Shown: positions 17,276 through 23,614, counted from the stretch's first letter. The stretch is 34,999 nucleotides of DNA from a virus (IMGVR_UViG_3300046167_000156:1-34999); one strand, 5' to 3'. Program-made: numbers and translations. The notes: a model not told the origin generated them from the letters alone.

Positions 17276-17636
17276 CGCCTACAGCAATCTCTGCTTCTTC
17301 TAGTACTTTGACCGCCTCAAGGTAGGTTGCTACGCCATGCACTGGGTGAGGCTGACCCAGCTTGTACTTCAGGCGGACTTTGGAGTTGTATGGGACTTCT
17401 CCGGTGTAGGCGTTACCGTCAGCATCAAAACGCTTGATCTCGTACTTGGACTTGAACTTGCGTTGCTTGTTGCCTTGGTAGTCCTTGATCTTGACACCGT
17501 TGGCTGCAAGCTCTGCTGCGTCTTCTTCTGACAATGTGACCGTCATGGAGTAGGCTCCAGTTGATTGACCATTGAACACGTCGTGTGCTGTTAGGTTACT
17601 GAAGTTAACTACGCCTTCTACTGTTGTTACTGTCAT
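17259..17636 (-). CDS. Single-stranded DNA-binding protein (T7 gp2.5-type in layout)
   Basis: 125 aa. The beta-rich body (VEGVVNFSNL, AYSMTVTLSEEDA, SKVRLKYKLG) with Lys and aromatic residues fits an OB-fold. The acidic carboxy tail ends VGDAADF with terminal Phe, the hallmark of T7 gp2.5-like SSBs, where the terminal Phe contacts polymerase and helicase. It is first in the replication operon, with a canonical promoter 80-100 bp upstream and GGAG before the ATG. It overlaps the helicase gene by 17 bp. The family assignment is by these features and context rather than strong motif identity. Confidence 0.75.
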   Translation of the reverse strand: MTVTTVEGVVNFSNLTAHDVFNGQSTGAYSMTVTLSEEDAAELAANGVKIKDYQGNKQRKFKSKYEIKRFDADGNAYTGEVPYNSKVRLKYKLGQPHPVHGVATYLEAVKVLEEAEIAVGDAADF

Positions 17637-17654
17637 GGAATAATCTCCGTAGTC

Positions 17655-17702
17655 GCCGCTAGGCGCGGCATTGGTTTTGGTTTTAGCTCTGGTTTCCCCA
17701 GA
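17655..17702 (-). promoter_or_regulatory. Two short hairpins in the leader of the SSB operon
   Basis: Reading on the minus strand: stem TCTGG/CCAGA with loop GGAAA (17688-17702), lying within a few bases of the predicted transcript start, then stem GCCGC/GCGGC with a five-base loop (17655-17669). Neither is followed by a T-run, so neither is a terminator. They could stabilise the 5' end or take part in translational control of SSB. Confidence 0.45.
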
Positions 17703-17713
17703 ACATACTAATA

Positions 17714-17742
17714 GTATACACTAAATGAATTTACCTGTCAAA
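17714..17742 (-). promoter_or_regulatory. Sigma-70-type promoter of the replication operon
   Basis: On the minus strand: TTGACA (plus-strand 17737-17742), exactly 17 bases, TATACT (17714-17719). The expected start of transcription is near 17707, giving a leader of about 70 nt before the SSB start. It lies in the gap after the last early small gene. Confidence 0.8.
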
Positions 17743-17750
17743 AAAGAATC

Positions 17751-17873
17751 TATGATCTGCACACAAGTGTACATAATGAACATCATAAACCCTATACCCC
17801 CAGCAGGACAGATCACATTGGCTTTCCACGGGTTGTCCCGTATCCACTGCTCTAACTGCTGTTCCGTCATCAT
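17751..17873 (-). CDS. Tiny membrane protein (about 40 aa)
   Basis: ATG at 17873 overlaps the previous stop (ATGA). The peptide begins MMTEQQLEQWIRDNPWKAN and continues into a hydrophobic stretch (GGIGFMMFIMYTCV), a single predicted membrane span. The exact carboxy end is uncertain by a few codons because of a short A-run near 17741-17746, so the stop may be at 17751 or slightly downstream. It is the last of the early small genes before the SSB promoter. Confidence 0.45.
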
Positions 17874-18154
17874 AGTATGTTTACGTACTCCTGATTAATG
17901 ATTGTCTGCACATGGACGTACCCGTCGGGCCAGTACGTGTAGGACTCTGCGAGTGCCTTGGCTGTCCTACGTACTGACTCCTCAAAGTGCTCGTGCATCC
18001 CCAGTTCGTCCTTACAGTACCAAAAGGGTATACGTAGGACTGGCTCTGCTGGCCCTCGTTCCTCGTAGTACACAATGATCTCCGCATCGTTGCCTATGGG
18101 TCCATCGTTGCCAAAGTGCTTCGTGTGGCCGTTCTCTGGTTGTTTCATGTTCAT
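17870..18154 (-). CDS. Hypothetical early protein (94 aa)
   Basis: 94 aa, ATG at 18154 overlapping the upstream stop by ATGA. Mixed hydrophilic sequence with several aromatic residues (FWYCKDELGMHEHFEES, YTYWPDGYVHVQ). The final third looks like beta strands. No motif recognised. Coupled on both sides in the early leftward operon. Confidence 0.55.
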   Translation of the reverse strand: MNMKQPENGHTKHFGNDGPIGNDAEIIVYYEERGPAEPVLRIPFWYCKDELGMHEHFEESVRRTAKALAESYTYWPDGYVHVQTIINQEYVNIL

Positions 18155-18312
18155 TCCTCTACTTCAATGCTTTGGAATTCTTCGTCTATGTAGTTGTACT
18201 CTGAGTCGTGAATTTCTGTTTTCAACAGTTCCAAAGCTTTGTCCTCCGTCTCTGCCTTTATACGGTAGACGTGCTCTATCGTTTCAATAGTCTTGATACA
18301 GTATGTATTCAC
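18151..18312 (-). CDS. Small acidic early protein (53 aa, GTG start)
   Basis: 53 aa, GTG at 18312 overlapping the previous stop (GTGA) with GGAGG seven bases before it. Sequence NTYCIKTIETIEHVYRIKAE then an acidic helical end rich in Glu. Fills what would otherwise be an empty 150-bp gap. Function unknown. Confidence 0.55.
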   Translation of the reverse strand: MNTYCIKTIETIEHVYRIKAETEDKALELLKTEIHDSEYNYIDEEFQSIEVEE

Positions 18313-18560
18313 TGTTCACCCTCCGGTAGTTCGTCACTTGCTAGGAACAAGATCTTGTCAAGCACCACCCTAGACATCACCACGTTCCCACGGTCGTCTA
18401 GAGACAGCTCTAGGTCCTTACGTAGCACAAAGGGTATACCACCCCAAGGGTCGGCCTTCATGATGTCATTGGTCACTGTGCGGGCTTGTGTGTAGCCTAG
18501 GCAGTAGACGGAGTAGTCACCCCCATCGACAACATAGATTGATTTTTCGTCTATAAACAT
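18309..18560 (-). CDS. Hypothetical early protein (83 aa)
   Basis: 83 aa, ATG at 18560 with AGGAG seven bases upstream. Starts with beta-like MFIDEKSIYVVDGGDYSVY and contains DPWGGIPFVLRKDLEL and SRVVLDKILFLASDELPEG. No family recognised. First gene after the 72-bp gap that holds two palindromes, so it may head a sub-operon. Confidence 0.55.
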   Translation of the reverse strand: MFIDEKSIYVVDGGDYSVYCLGYTQARTVTNDIMKADPWGGIPFVLRKDLELSLDDRGNVVMSRVVLDKILFLASDELPEGEQ

Positions 18561-18572
18561 TAGTTTACTCCT

Positions 18573-18595
18573 GTAGTACTACTGTAGTTAACTAC
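18573..18595. promoter_or_regulatory. Two adjacent perfect palindromes, operator-like
   Basis: GTAGTACTAC (18573-18582) and GTAGTTAACTAC (18584-18595) are each perfect inverted repeats, one base apart. They lie in a 72-bp gap between two leftward genes. The same gap has an AT-rich stretch with two TATACT-like hexamers on the minus strand (around 18610-18632) and a CTAAG/CTTAG inverted repeat, but no good -35 element. A repressor site controlling the downstream leftward genes is plausible. Confidence 0.45.
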
Positions 18596-18632
18596 TACTG
18601 CTTCTACTTTAGTATATATACCTAAGTATACC

Positions 18633-18824
18633 TTAGTAGAGGGTATCATAGTTTTCGTCTTCTGTAAATATCTCATATTGGTAATATTCCATAGTTTCTG
18701 AGTCTACTCCCGAAGAAGAAACAGCAGAAAGACAAACACCACATAAATCCAAAAAATCACCATGTGCATCCTTTTTAGTCAATTCTGATTCCTCTAGTAT
18801 TCTATTACAGGCTTTACAGCGCAT
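18633..18824 (-). CDS. Small zinc-finger-like protein (63 aa)
   Basis: 63 aa from ATG 18824, which starts directly before RCKACNRILEE and has AGGA eight bases upstream; an ATG nine codons earlier is in frame but would overlap more of the previous gene. Two CxxC-type pairs (CKAC near the start, CGVC about 25 residues later) should bind one zinc. The remaining carboxy half is acidic and Tyr-rich. Small proteins of this pattern (CKAC...DLCGVCLS) occur in marine phages. Role unknown, possibly regulation of host or phage transcription. Confidence 0.6.
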   Translation of the reverse strand: MRCKACNRILEESELTKKDAHGDFLDLCGVCLSAVSSSGVDSETMEYYQYEIFTEDENYDTLY

Positions 18825-19038
18825 CTCTCCAGTCCTCCCCATGTATCTCAATCATTAGTTTCTGTAGGTGTCTAGCGTTGAGCCTAGAGTATTTACGCTG
18901 GCAGTCCAAACGGAACATCTCAGTTTCAAACTCGACTATGTGTTCTATCATGGCTTGCTCCTCTGGGTCTCTAGGAGGCTCTGGTAGGCCTCCAGAGTCC
19001 CCCTCATAGTAACCCCTTTCGTATTCCTCAAATGTCAT
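18814..19038 (-). CDS. Hypothetical early protein (74 aa)
   Basis: 74 aa. I chose ATG 19038 (MTFEEYERGYYEGDSGGLPEP), preceded by AAGGGG at six bases, rather than the longer frame that would cover the whole upstream gene's end. Acidic amino half with Pro, then a helical half (MIEHIVEFETEMFRLDCQRKY). Overlaps the zinc-finger gene by 11 bp and the upstream gene by 11 bp. Function unknown. Confidence 0.5.
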   Translation of the reverse strand: MTFEEYERGYYEGDSGGLPEPPRDPEEQAMIEHIVEFETEMFRLDCQRKYSRLNARHLQKLMIEIHGEDWRDAL

Positions 19039-19195
19039 TGTAAGCCCCTTGCATCCGTTGTATAAGCTCGTCGATAATCTTTTGCTCCTCCTCCTTCCAC
19101 TCCTCAATATCGTCAAGGCCTTCGTAGTCTTCGGCTTCCAATGTGTCGTAGTAGTAGTCGTGCGCTTCTTCCCATGATTCCCTAGGCATTGTCAT
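19028..19195 (-). CDS. Small acidic early protein (55 aa)
   Basis: 55 aa from ATG 19195; a second in-frame ATG lies two codons later. Strongly acidic and helical, with AHDYYYDTLEAEDYEGLDD and a Glu/Lys run. Its start region lies inside the end of the 40-aa membrane protein gene. Function unknown; the charge would suit binding to a basic partner. Confidence 0.5.
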   Translation of the reverse strand: MTMPRESWEEAHDYYYDTLEAEDYEGLDDIEEWKEEEQKIIDELIQRMQGAYNDI

Positions 19196-19304
19196 TGTCC
19201 TCTGTCAGTATGTGTACAGCTATCCAAAGGGAAAGCAGAGGGATACCCACTACCCACCCGAAAACCAGAGCATAAAAGCCCCAGAAAAATATGTCGTTAA
19301 TCAT
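19182..19304 (-). CDS. Tiny single-span membrane protein (40 aa)
   Basis: 40 aa, ATG at 19304 with AAGGAG six bases upstream. The sequence MINDIFFWGFYALVFGWVVG continues hydrophobic to about residue 32 and ends in an acidic tail TEDNDNA. One or at most two membrane spans. Overlaps the preceding 33-aa membrane protein gene by 8 bp. Early expression argues against a lysis role. Confidence 0.6.
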   Translation of the reverse strand: MINDIFFWGFYALVFGWVVGIPLLSLWIAVHILTEDNDNA

Positions 19305-19398
19305 CTGGATCTCCTTTGATGTATAGCCAGAGGGTGATTATACCAGATGCCGCCAGTAACAACAATACGTCCCAAAATGGTTGCCAGTTCTCGTACAT
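19297..19398 (-). CDS. Tiny single-span membrane protein (33 aa)
   Basis: 33 aa, ATG at 19398 with GGGAGG eight bases upstream. MYENWQPFWD is followed by a hydrophobic span (VLLLLAASGIITLWLYI) and a short charged tail KGDPDD. Immediately upstream of a second tiny membrane protein. Function unknown. Confidence 0.55.
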   Translation of the reverse strand: MYENWQPFWDVLLLLAASGIITLWLYIKGDPDD

Positions 19399-19400
19399 GT

Positions 19401-19625
19401 CTAGCGCCTCCCGTGTCGTAGTCGGTCCCACCAGCGCATCACACGCCAAAACCTCCGGTGGTTCTTGTCAGTGTCTAGGAACCCTAGTTTGTCTCTCAAC
19501 CCACAGAGAAGCCGTGAGTAGTTGTTGATGGTGTACTCAGGGTACACGAAGCCCTTCCGGCTGTCGTAGATGTCCCAAACGTGGTCCTCGTGGTTGTACC
19601 AGATTGTGTAGCGTCCAAAGTTCAT
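19401..19625 (-). CDS. Hypothetical basic early protein (74 aa)
   Basis: 74 aa from ATG 19625 (MNFGRYTIWYNHEDHVWDIY), preceded by GGAG; longer versions in this frame would run through the upstream gene. Aromatic, beta-like amino half and a basic, Trp/Arg-rich carboxy end (RRFWRVMRWWDRLRHGRR), which could bind nucleic acid or membrane. Function unknown. Confidence 0.5.
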   Translation of the reverse strand: MNFGRYTIWYNHEDHVWDIYDSRKGFVYPEYTINNYSRLLCGLRDKLGFLDTDKNHRRFWRVMRWWDRLRHGRR

Positions 19626-19897
19626 GCTAGTTTCTCCCCGTTCAAGTAGATGTCCCCACGTCTTGTGCATACGTCCACACCTAGTGCACGTAGGCGGCTC
19701 ATGGTGGTACGTGTGGGCCAATTTAGTAGCGTCTTTATGTCTACCTCTGTTTCCGTACCGTAACACTGGGCGATGTGGTGCCCGTGTAGGAATACCTCTG
19801 AAACTCCGTTTACCAGTGTGACAACTTGGGTGTTGCTTCCGGTCCAGCTCTCGCCTTGTGCTATAGCGTTGTTCATCTGTTGTTCGATCTTTCTCAT
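19622..19897 (-). CDS. Hypothetical early protein (91 aa)
   Basis: 91 aa, ATG at 19897 overlapping the upstream stop (ATGA). Contains NTQVVTLVNGVSEVFLHGHHIAQ and a carboxy half with WPTRTTMSRLRALGVDVCTRRGDIYLNGEKL. The TTxSRLRALG part looks like a helix-turn-helix-like or small winged domain often seen in T7-like early proteins. No firm family. Confidence 0.55.
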   Translation of the reverse strand: MRKIEQQMNNAIAQGESWTGSNTQVVTLVNGVSEVFLHGHHIAQCYGTETEVDIKTLLNWPTRTTMSRLRALGVDVCTRRGDIYLNGEKLA

Positions 19898-20088
19898 GCC
19901 TCTAGCTCCTCTAGTGCCTCTAGTGCCTCAGTAAATGCCTCGTGTTCAGTCTCCAGACCGTAGCACGTGAATGCGTGGAAGTCTACCCACTCCCCGCCGA
20001 TGGGTGTTTGGAAGTTGAACATGGCGTTCTCGTTCCACTCAATGCGCACGTGTCCGTGTGTCCCGTGTTCTAGCTCTAGGTATTTCAT
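19894..20088 (-). CDS. Hypothetical acidic early protein (64 aa)
   Basis: 64 aa, ATG 20088 with GGAGG seven bases upstream. MKYLELEHGTHGHVRIEWNE is beta-like; the end is a Glu-rich helix (EALEALEELEA). Coupled to the next gene by ATGA. Function unknown. Confidence 0.55.
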   Translation of the reverse strand: MKYLELEHGTHGHVRIEWNENAMFNFQTPIGGEWVDFHAFTCYGLETEHEAFTEALEALEELEA

Positions 20089-20159
20089 GTCAATTCCTCC
20101 AGTGGCTCGTGTGTTGACTCACAGTTGGACACTCTAGTGAATGCCCAACGATTAGTCAA
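20085..20159 (-). CDS. Possible 24-codon reading frame after an unpaired strong ribosome-binding site
   Basis: A perfect AAGGAGG (20160-20166 on the minus strand) has no ATG or GTG at normal distance. The only frame after it starts with TTG directly abutting the site and encodes TNRWAFTRVSNCESTHEPLEELT, ending in ATGA with the next gene. The coupling favours a real peptide; the start does not. An indel near the start is another explanation. Confidence 0.25.
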   Translation of the reverse strand: MTNRWAFTRVSNCESTHEPLEELT

Positions 20160-20164
20160 CCTCC

Positions 20165-20386
20165 TTAGTCTTTTAATATGTGTGGCTCTTGAAACACCCT
20201 GTGAGCCTTCACGTCGATGCCTAGGTCAATCAACGACTGCGCTAGTACATTCAGTCGGTCTAGCCGTTGGGCGTAGAAGTCTAACTGCTCCTGAGTCTTT
20301 CGACCGTCTAGGTAGTCTTTGCGAGCCTGTGCCACTCCGGCTATGCGCTGGGCGTACTGGTCCACTCGTTGTGCAATTGTGATCAT
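20165..20386 (-). CDS. Hypothetical early protein, helical (73 aa)
   Basis: 73 aa. Long helical pattern with regular Ala/Leu/Gln spacing (AQRVDQYAQRIAGVAQARKDYL, LDFYAQRLDRLNVLAQSL), then LGIDVKAHRV. A coiled coil is likely. The ending GIDVKAHRV resembles GIDVNLCKN in the neighbouring 108-aa protein, so the two may be distant paralogues. Confidence 0.5.
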   Translation of the reverse strand: MITIAQRVDQYAQRIAGVAQARKDYLDGRKTQEQLDFYAQRLDRLNVLAQSLIDLGIDVKAHRVFQEPHILKD

Positions 20387-20397
20387 GTCTACTTCTC

Positions 20398-20724
20398 CTA
20401 TGCCGCCTTGAATTGATCGAAGTATTCATCGACCTCTATATTCTTACACAGGTTAACGTCGATGCCCACGGACTTCAGCTCCTCACTTAGTCTCTGCAAC
20501 TCCCGAACAATAGAGTTTCGCTTTTGCATCAACTCTACATGACTAGGCGTGTCAATAGTATACCGTGTGCTCTGCCACTCAGGGCCCTTGTAGTACTCCG
20601 ACAGCTCCTCAAGTACCTCTGACCAGTCGCTATAGTAGATCGCGTACATGGTGACAGCTTCAGACAATGTGCGGTGGCTACCTTCGATGGTCTCGTTGCG
20701 ACCGTAGTTAACTTGCTTCAACAT
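20398..20724 (-). CDS. Hypothetical first early gene (108 aa)
   Basis: 108 aa from ATG 20724 (MLKQVNYGRNETIEGSHR), which has AGGA nine bases upstream; the ATG three codons earlier directly abuts that site and is unlikely. Contains a helical carboxy half (MQKRNSIVRELQRLSEELKSVGIDV). As the first leftward gene next to the divergent control region it should be expressed earliest. No family recognised. Confidence 0.5.
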   Translation of the reverse strand: MLKQVNYGRNETIEGSHRTLSEAVTMYAIYYSDWSEVLEELSEYYKGPEWQSTRYTIDTPSHVELMQKRNSIVRELQRLSEELKSVGIDVNLCKNIEVDEYFDQFKAA

Positions 20725-20895
20725 GAGAATCATTCCTATTTAGGGGTGGCTTCTGTCCCCCGTCGCCATGTGTGTATGAAACCATAGGTCGACCCATATT
20801 GGAAGCGTAAATATTCACACGTTTGGACTATTGACTGCGTTGGTTGTTCCGTGCTAGTCGCGTGTGCGCGTGTAATAAATAGCTCGCGTAGCAAA

Positions 20896-21021
20896 ACCCG
20901 TGCCAACTTTATCAGCTCAGGTTGTGACCAGAGGGACCAACACAAGTCCACACACTTGTCAACCCATGCAAACACCATGCCAAGTCTACCCGTGTTGTCT
21001 CATGCAATACCCGTGCCAACT
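20896..21021. repeat. Iteron-like cluster of ACCCRTGCCAAC-type elements
   Basis: ACCCGTGCCAACT occurs exactly at 20896-20908 and 21009-21021. Related copies lie at 20962 (ACCCATGCAAAC), about 20974 (CACCATGCCAAG), 20988 (ACCCGTG) and 21000 (TCATGCAA). The TG steps of the last five are 11, 15, 10 and 11 bases apart, close to one helical turn. Confidence 0.55.
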
Positions 21022-21140
21022 CTGGTCGCTACCATAGGCCGCGCCTTGTGTCAACTTTTGTTGAAACCCGCGTAGAAACTAGGGTCGGGGGAGGGGTTGA
21101 CATCTGTTGTACTTTTGTAGTAGCCACCTAGACACAAAAT

Positions 21141-21165
21141 AGGGTAAAATTAGGAAAATTACCCT
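21141..21165. repeat. AT-rich inverted repeat AGGGTAA / TTACCCT
   Basis: Seven-base arms at 21141-21147 and 21159-21165 with an 11-base spacer, inside an AT-rich stretch (about 21130-21180). It lies between the iteron-like cluster and the rightward promoter; it could be a protein-binding dyad or part of a DNA unwinding element. Confidence 0.5.
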
Positions 21166-21236
21166 TAAATTAAACACATGTAACCTCTTGTTTTTACTCA
21201 TGTTTGTACTTCTACTGCTTTTACCTCTAAAATAGC

Positions 21237-21265
21237 TTGACTTTCGTGTAAACTTATGGTATACT
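21237..21265 (+). promoter_or_regulatory. Sigma-70-type promoter of the rightward block
   Basis: TTGACT (21237-21242), 17 bases, TATACT (21260-21265). Expected start near 21272, giving a short leader before the ATG at 21294. The -10 is identical to that of the SSB operon promoter. Confidence 0.8.
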
Positions 21266-21293
21266 ATTGTTGTAATCAGGGATAATTTATGTT

Positions 21294-21680
21294 ATGACCG
21301 ACGTTGTTAAAAAAAGAGGTCGTGGCAGACCCCGGAAGTCCGAAGTAGCCGCTGTAAAACCCGGTAACAAGGGTGTAGTAGGCCGACCAAAGGGTGACGC
21401 AGCGATAATTAACGAGTACAAGGCTCGTATGCTGGCTAGTCCAAAGTCACGCAAGGTCCTAGAGACGATTTTTGATGCTGCTTTGGACCATGACCATAAG
21501 AATCAGGCTGCTGCTTGGAAACTAGTGATGGACCGTATACTACCAGTGGGTGCCTTTGAGAAGGACGTAGTAAAAGATGCTGGTCGCAACGCTATACAAA
21601 TTAATATTTCTGGTGTTGGTTCTGTTGACGTGGGCACTCCTGAAATCATCGAAGGAGAAGTAGTAGAAGATGACTCTTAA
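21294..21680 (+). CDS. Probable small terminase subunit with AT-hook motifs
   Basis: 128 aa. Immediately downstream of the rightward promoter and two genes before the large terminase. The amino end has an AT-hook core (RGRGRPRK) and a second GRPKGD motif, followed by a helical segment (LETIFDAALDHDHKNQAAAWKLVMDRILP) and an acidic tail. Phage small terminases bind DNA near the packaging start and recruit the large subunit. The family is suggested by size, DNA-binding motifs and place. A regulatory protein is the alternative. Confidence 0.65.
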   Translation: MTDVVKKRGRGRPRKSEVAAVKPGNKGVVGRPKGDAAIINEYKARMLASPKSRKVLETIFDAALDHDHKNQAAAWKLVMDRILPVGAFEKDVVKDAGRNAIQINISGVGSVDVGTPEIIEGEVVEDDS

Positions 21681-22020
21681 GCATTTTACTAGAGAAGAAT
21701 TCGATTGTCAGGTCTCCGGAACCAACAACATGGAACAGGAGTTTCTAGAGAAGTTAGACGAGTTAAGGGCATACTGTGGATTTCCTTTTGTGATTACTAG
21801 TGGATATAGACACCCGACACTACATCCAATAGAGTCAAGAAAAGATGTTCCCGGAACTCATGCCCAAGGGATCGCAGCGGACATAAAAATAACAAACGCT
21901 GCTGATCGCCTTAAGCTTGTTAACTCTGCTTTGTCTTTAGGCTTTACAGGTATCGGTGTTGCTTCTGATTTTATCCACGTTGACACCCGTGGCACAACAC
22001 CAGTTATGTGGACGTATTGA
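21670..22020 (+). CDS. M15-family peptidase, probable endolysin
   Basis: 116 aa. The zinc-peptidase pattern is complete: SGYRHP (44-49), THAQGIAAD with H64 and D71, and FIHVD with H103. Peptidases of this D-Ala-D-Ala carboxypeptidase/L,D-peptidase type cut peptide bonds in peptidoglycan. No signal peptide, so a holin would be needed for release. Unusually it lies between the two terminase genes, about 11 kb from the membrane lysis genes. It overlaps the small terminase gene by 11 bp. Confidence 0.85.
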   Translation: MTLKHFTREEFDCQVSGTNNMEQEFLEKLDELRAYCGFPFVITSGYRHPTLHPIESRKDVPGTHAQGIAADIKITNAADRLKLVNSALSLGFTGIGVASDFIHVDTRGTTPVMWTY

Positions 22021-22021
22021 T

Positions 22022-22363
22022 ATGAAGTTTTCTCATGGTGATGCACTGACTGCGGGTTCTTCCAATACTATCTTGGACGTACCTACTGGCTACGACGCTG
22101 TAGTTACTTACTTGTTTATTTCTAACACAACAGGTAGTAGTAAAAGCCTTAGTGCTAAATGGGTACACAACGGTGTAGACATAGACTTTCTAGCAGGCAA
22201 GAACGTAGGCTCAGGTGAGTTTCTAGAGTTTGGTGGTCAGTACGGTGAGTTTCTAGTAGCAAAAGAAGGTGACACACTAACGCTTACACCTGAAGCTACT
22301 TCTACGTTTGTTAGTATTATTTCTTTTGAACTAATCCCTGCAACACCAAGGTTAAACTTTTAA
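22022..22363 (+). CDS. Hypothetical beta-rich protein (113 aa)
   Basis: 113 aa from ATG 22022, one base after the previous stop; an upstream in-frame start would run through the peptidase gene. Almost all predicted strands (AVVTYLFISNTTGSSKSL, SAKWVHNGVDIDF, TLTLTPEATSTFVSIISFELI), so a beta-sandwich. This fold is common for decoration and tail attachment proteins. No motif identifies it. Coupled to the large terminase by TAATG. Confidence 0.55.
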   Translation: MKFSHGDALTAGSSNTILDVPTGYDAVVTYLFISNTTGSSKSLSAKWVHNGVDIDFLAGKNVGSGEFLEFGGQYGEFLVAKEGDTLTLTPEATSTFVSIISFELIPATPRLNF

Positions 22364-23613
22364 TGGATTTAAACATTGAGTTACTGCCTTGGCAGCAAGA
22401 TGTTTGGGCAGACGACACAAGATTTAAAATAGTAGCTGCTGGGCGACGTACAGGTAAGTCTAGGTTAGCAGCGTGGATGTTAATAGTTAACGCACTTCAG
22501 GCGGACAGAGGCCATGTATTTTACGTCGCACCTACTCAAGGACAAGCCAGAGACATTATGTGGCAAACCCTGCTTGAGCTGGGGCACCCTGTTATCTCTG
22601 GTAGCCATATTAATAATCTGCAAATTAAGCTTGTCAACGGTGCTACCATTAGCCTCAAAGGTGCCGACAGACCAGAGACAATGCGAGGTGTCAGCCTTAA
22701 GTTTCTAGTCATGGACGAGTACGCTGACATGAAACCAGAGGTGTTTGAGCAGATCTTGAGACCTGCCTTAGCGGACCAAAAAGGCTGTGCGATGTTCATA
22801 GGCACACCCATGGGTCGCAACCATTTTTACGAACTTTACAAGTATGCGGACTTAGACGATGACCCTACGTACAAAGCTTGGCACTTTACAAGCTATGATA
22901 ACCCGTTGTTGGACCCCAGTGAAATCGACATTGCTAAACGCTCTATGTCTTCTTATGCGTTTCGTCAGGAGTTTATGGCGTCGTTTGAAGCCCGTGGGTC
23001 AGAAATGTTTAAGGAAGATTGGGTTAAGTTTAGTGAGTCTGAGCCGGAAGTAGGAGATTATTACATTGCAGTTGACTTGGCAGGATTTGAAGAAGTCAAC
23101 AAGAAAAAGACTAAAAACTCCAAGCTTGACGACACAGCCATCGCAGTGGTTAAGGTCAATGAGCATGGTTGGTATGTTGACAATATCATATACGGTAGAT
23201 GGTCACTTGACGAAACAGCAGCTAAGATATTTCAGGCCGTTAGAGATTACCGTCCCGTGTCGGTTGGAATCGAAAGAGGTATTGCTAAACAAGCCGTAAT
23301 GTCTCCTTTGATGGACATGCAAAAAAGATACGGTATGTTCTTTAGAGTAGAAGAGCTTACCCACGGCAACAAAAAGAAGACCGACAGAGTAATGTGGGCA
23401 CTACAAGGTCGTTTCGAAAACGGCTACATTACATTAAACAAAGGTGAATGGAACAGTAGATTCTTAGACCAACTCTTTCAATTCCCAGACCCTTTGACGC
23501 ATGACGACTTGATAGACGCTTTGGCGTATATTGACCAACTGGCAAATGTAGCGTACGACTACGACTACGAAATTGAGGACCACGAAATTTTAGACGTGGT
23601 AGCAGGATACTAA
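22363..23613 (+). CDS. Large terminase subunit (packaging ATPase-nuclease)
   Basis: 416 aa. ATPase: Walker A AGRRTGKS (K32), Walker B FLVMDE (D118, E119), coupling motif FIGTP (145-149). Nuclease of the RNase H fold: D238 (IAVDLAG), E304 (VGIERG) and D382/D385 (HDDLIDA). It drives DNA into the procapsid through the portal and cuts the concatemer. Short for the family but both domains are complete. Confidence 0.95.
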   Translation: MDLNIELLPWQQDVWADDTRFKIVAAGRRTGKSRLAAWMLIVNALQADRGHVFYVAPTQGQARDIMWQTLLELGHPVISGSHINNLQIKLVNGATISLKGADRPETMRGVSLKFLVMDEYADMKPEVFEQILRPALADQKGCAMFIGTPMGRNHFYELYKYADLDDDPTYKAWHFTSYDNPLLDPSEIDIAKRSMSSYAFRQEFMASFEARGSEMFKEDWVKFSESEPEVGDYYIAVDLAGFEEVNKKKTKNSKLDDTAIAVVKVNEHGWYVDNIIYGRWSLDETAAKIFQAVRDYRPVSVGIERGIAKQAVMSPLMDMQKRYGMFFRVEELTHGNKKKTDRVMWALQGRFENGYITLNKGEWNSRFLDQLFQFPDPLTHDDLIDALAYIDQLANVAYDYDYEIEDHEILDVVAGY

Positions 23614-23614
23614 T

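Larger units (their letters stand above)
20725..21293. other. Divergent intergenic control region, candidate replication origin
   Basis: 569 bp with no convincing gene, between the leftward early genes and the rightward late genes. It holds an iteron-like cluster (20896-21021), an ACAAGT/ACTTGT inverted repeat (20942-20959), a TCAAC-TTTT-GTTGA hairpin (21051-21064), a G-rich tract (around 21087), a very AT-rich segment with an AGGGTAA/TTACCCT inverted repeat (21141-21165) and a rightward promoter (21237-21265). Several isolated TTGACA hexamers occur without good -10 partners. A packaging site next to the terminase genes is also possible. Confidence 0.5.

Noticed and set aside
20949-21056. Leftward promoters from two minus-strand TTGACA hexamers in the divergent region
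   Set aside because: The sequences 17 bases downstream (TGGTCC and TAGCGA) are poor -10 elements. A leftward early promoter must exist but I could not place it with confidence.
21095-21125. TTGACA near 21096 as a further rightward promoter
   Set aside because: No usable -10 hexamer at 16-18 bases. The promoter at 21237-21265 is far better.
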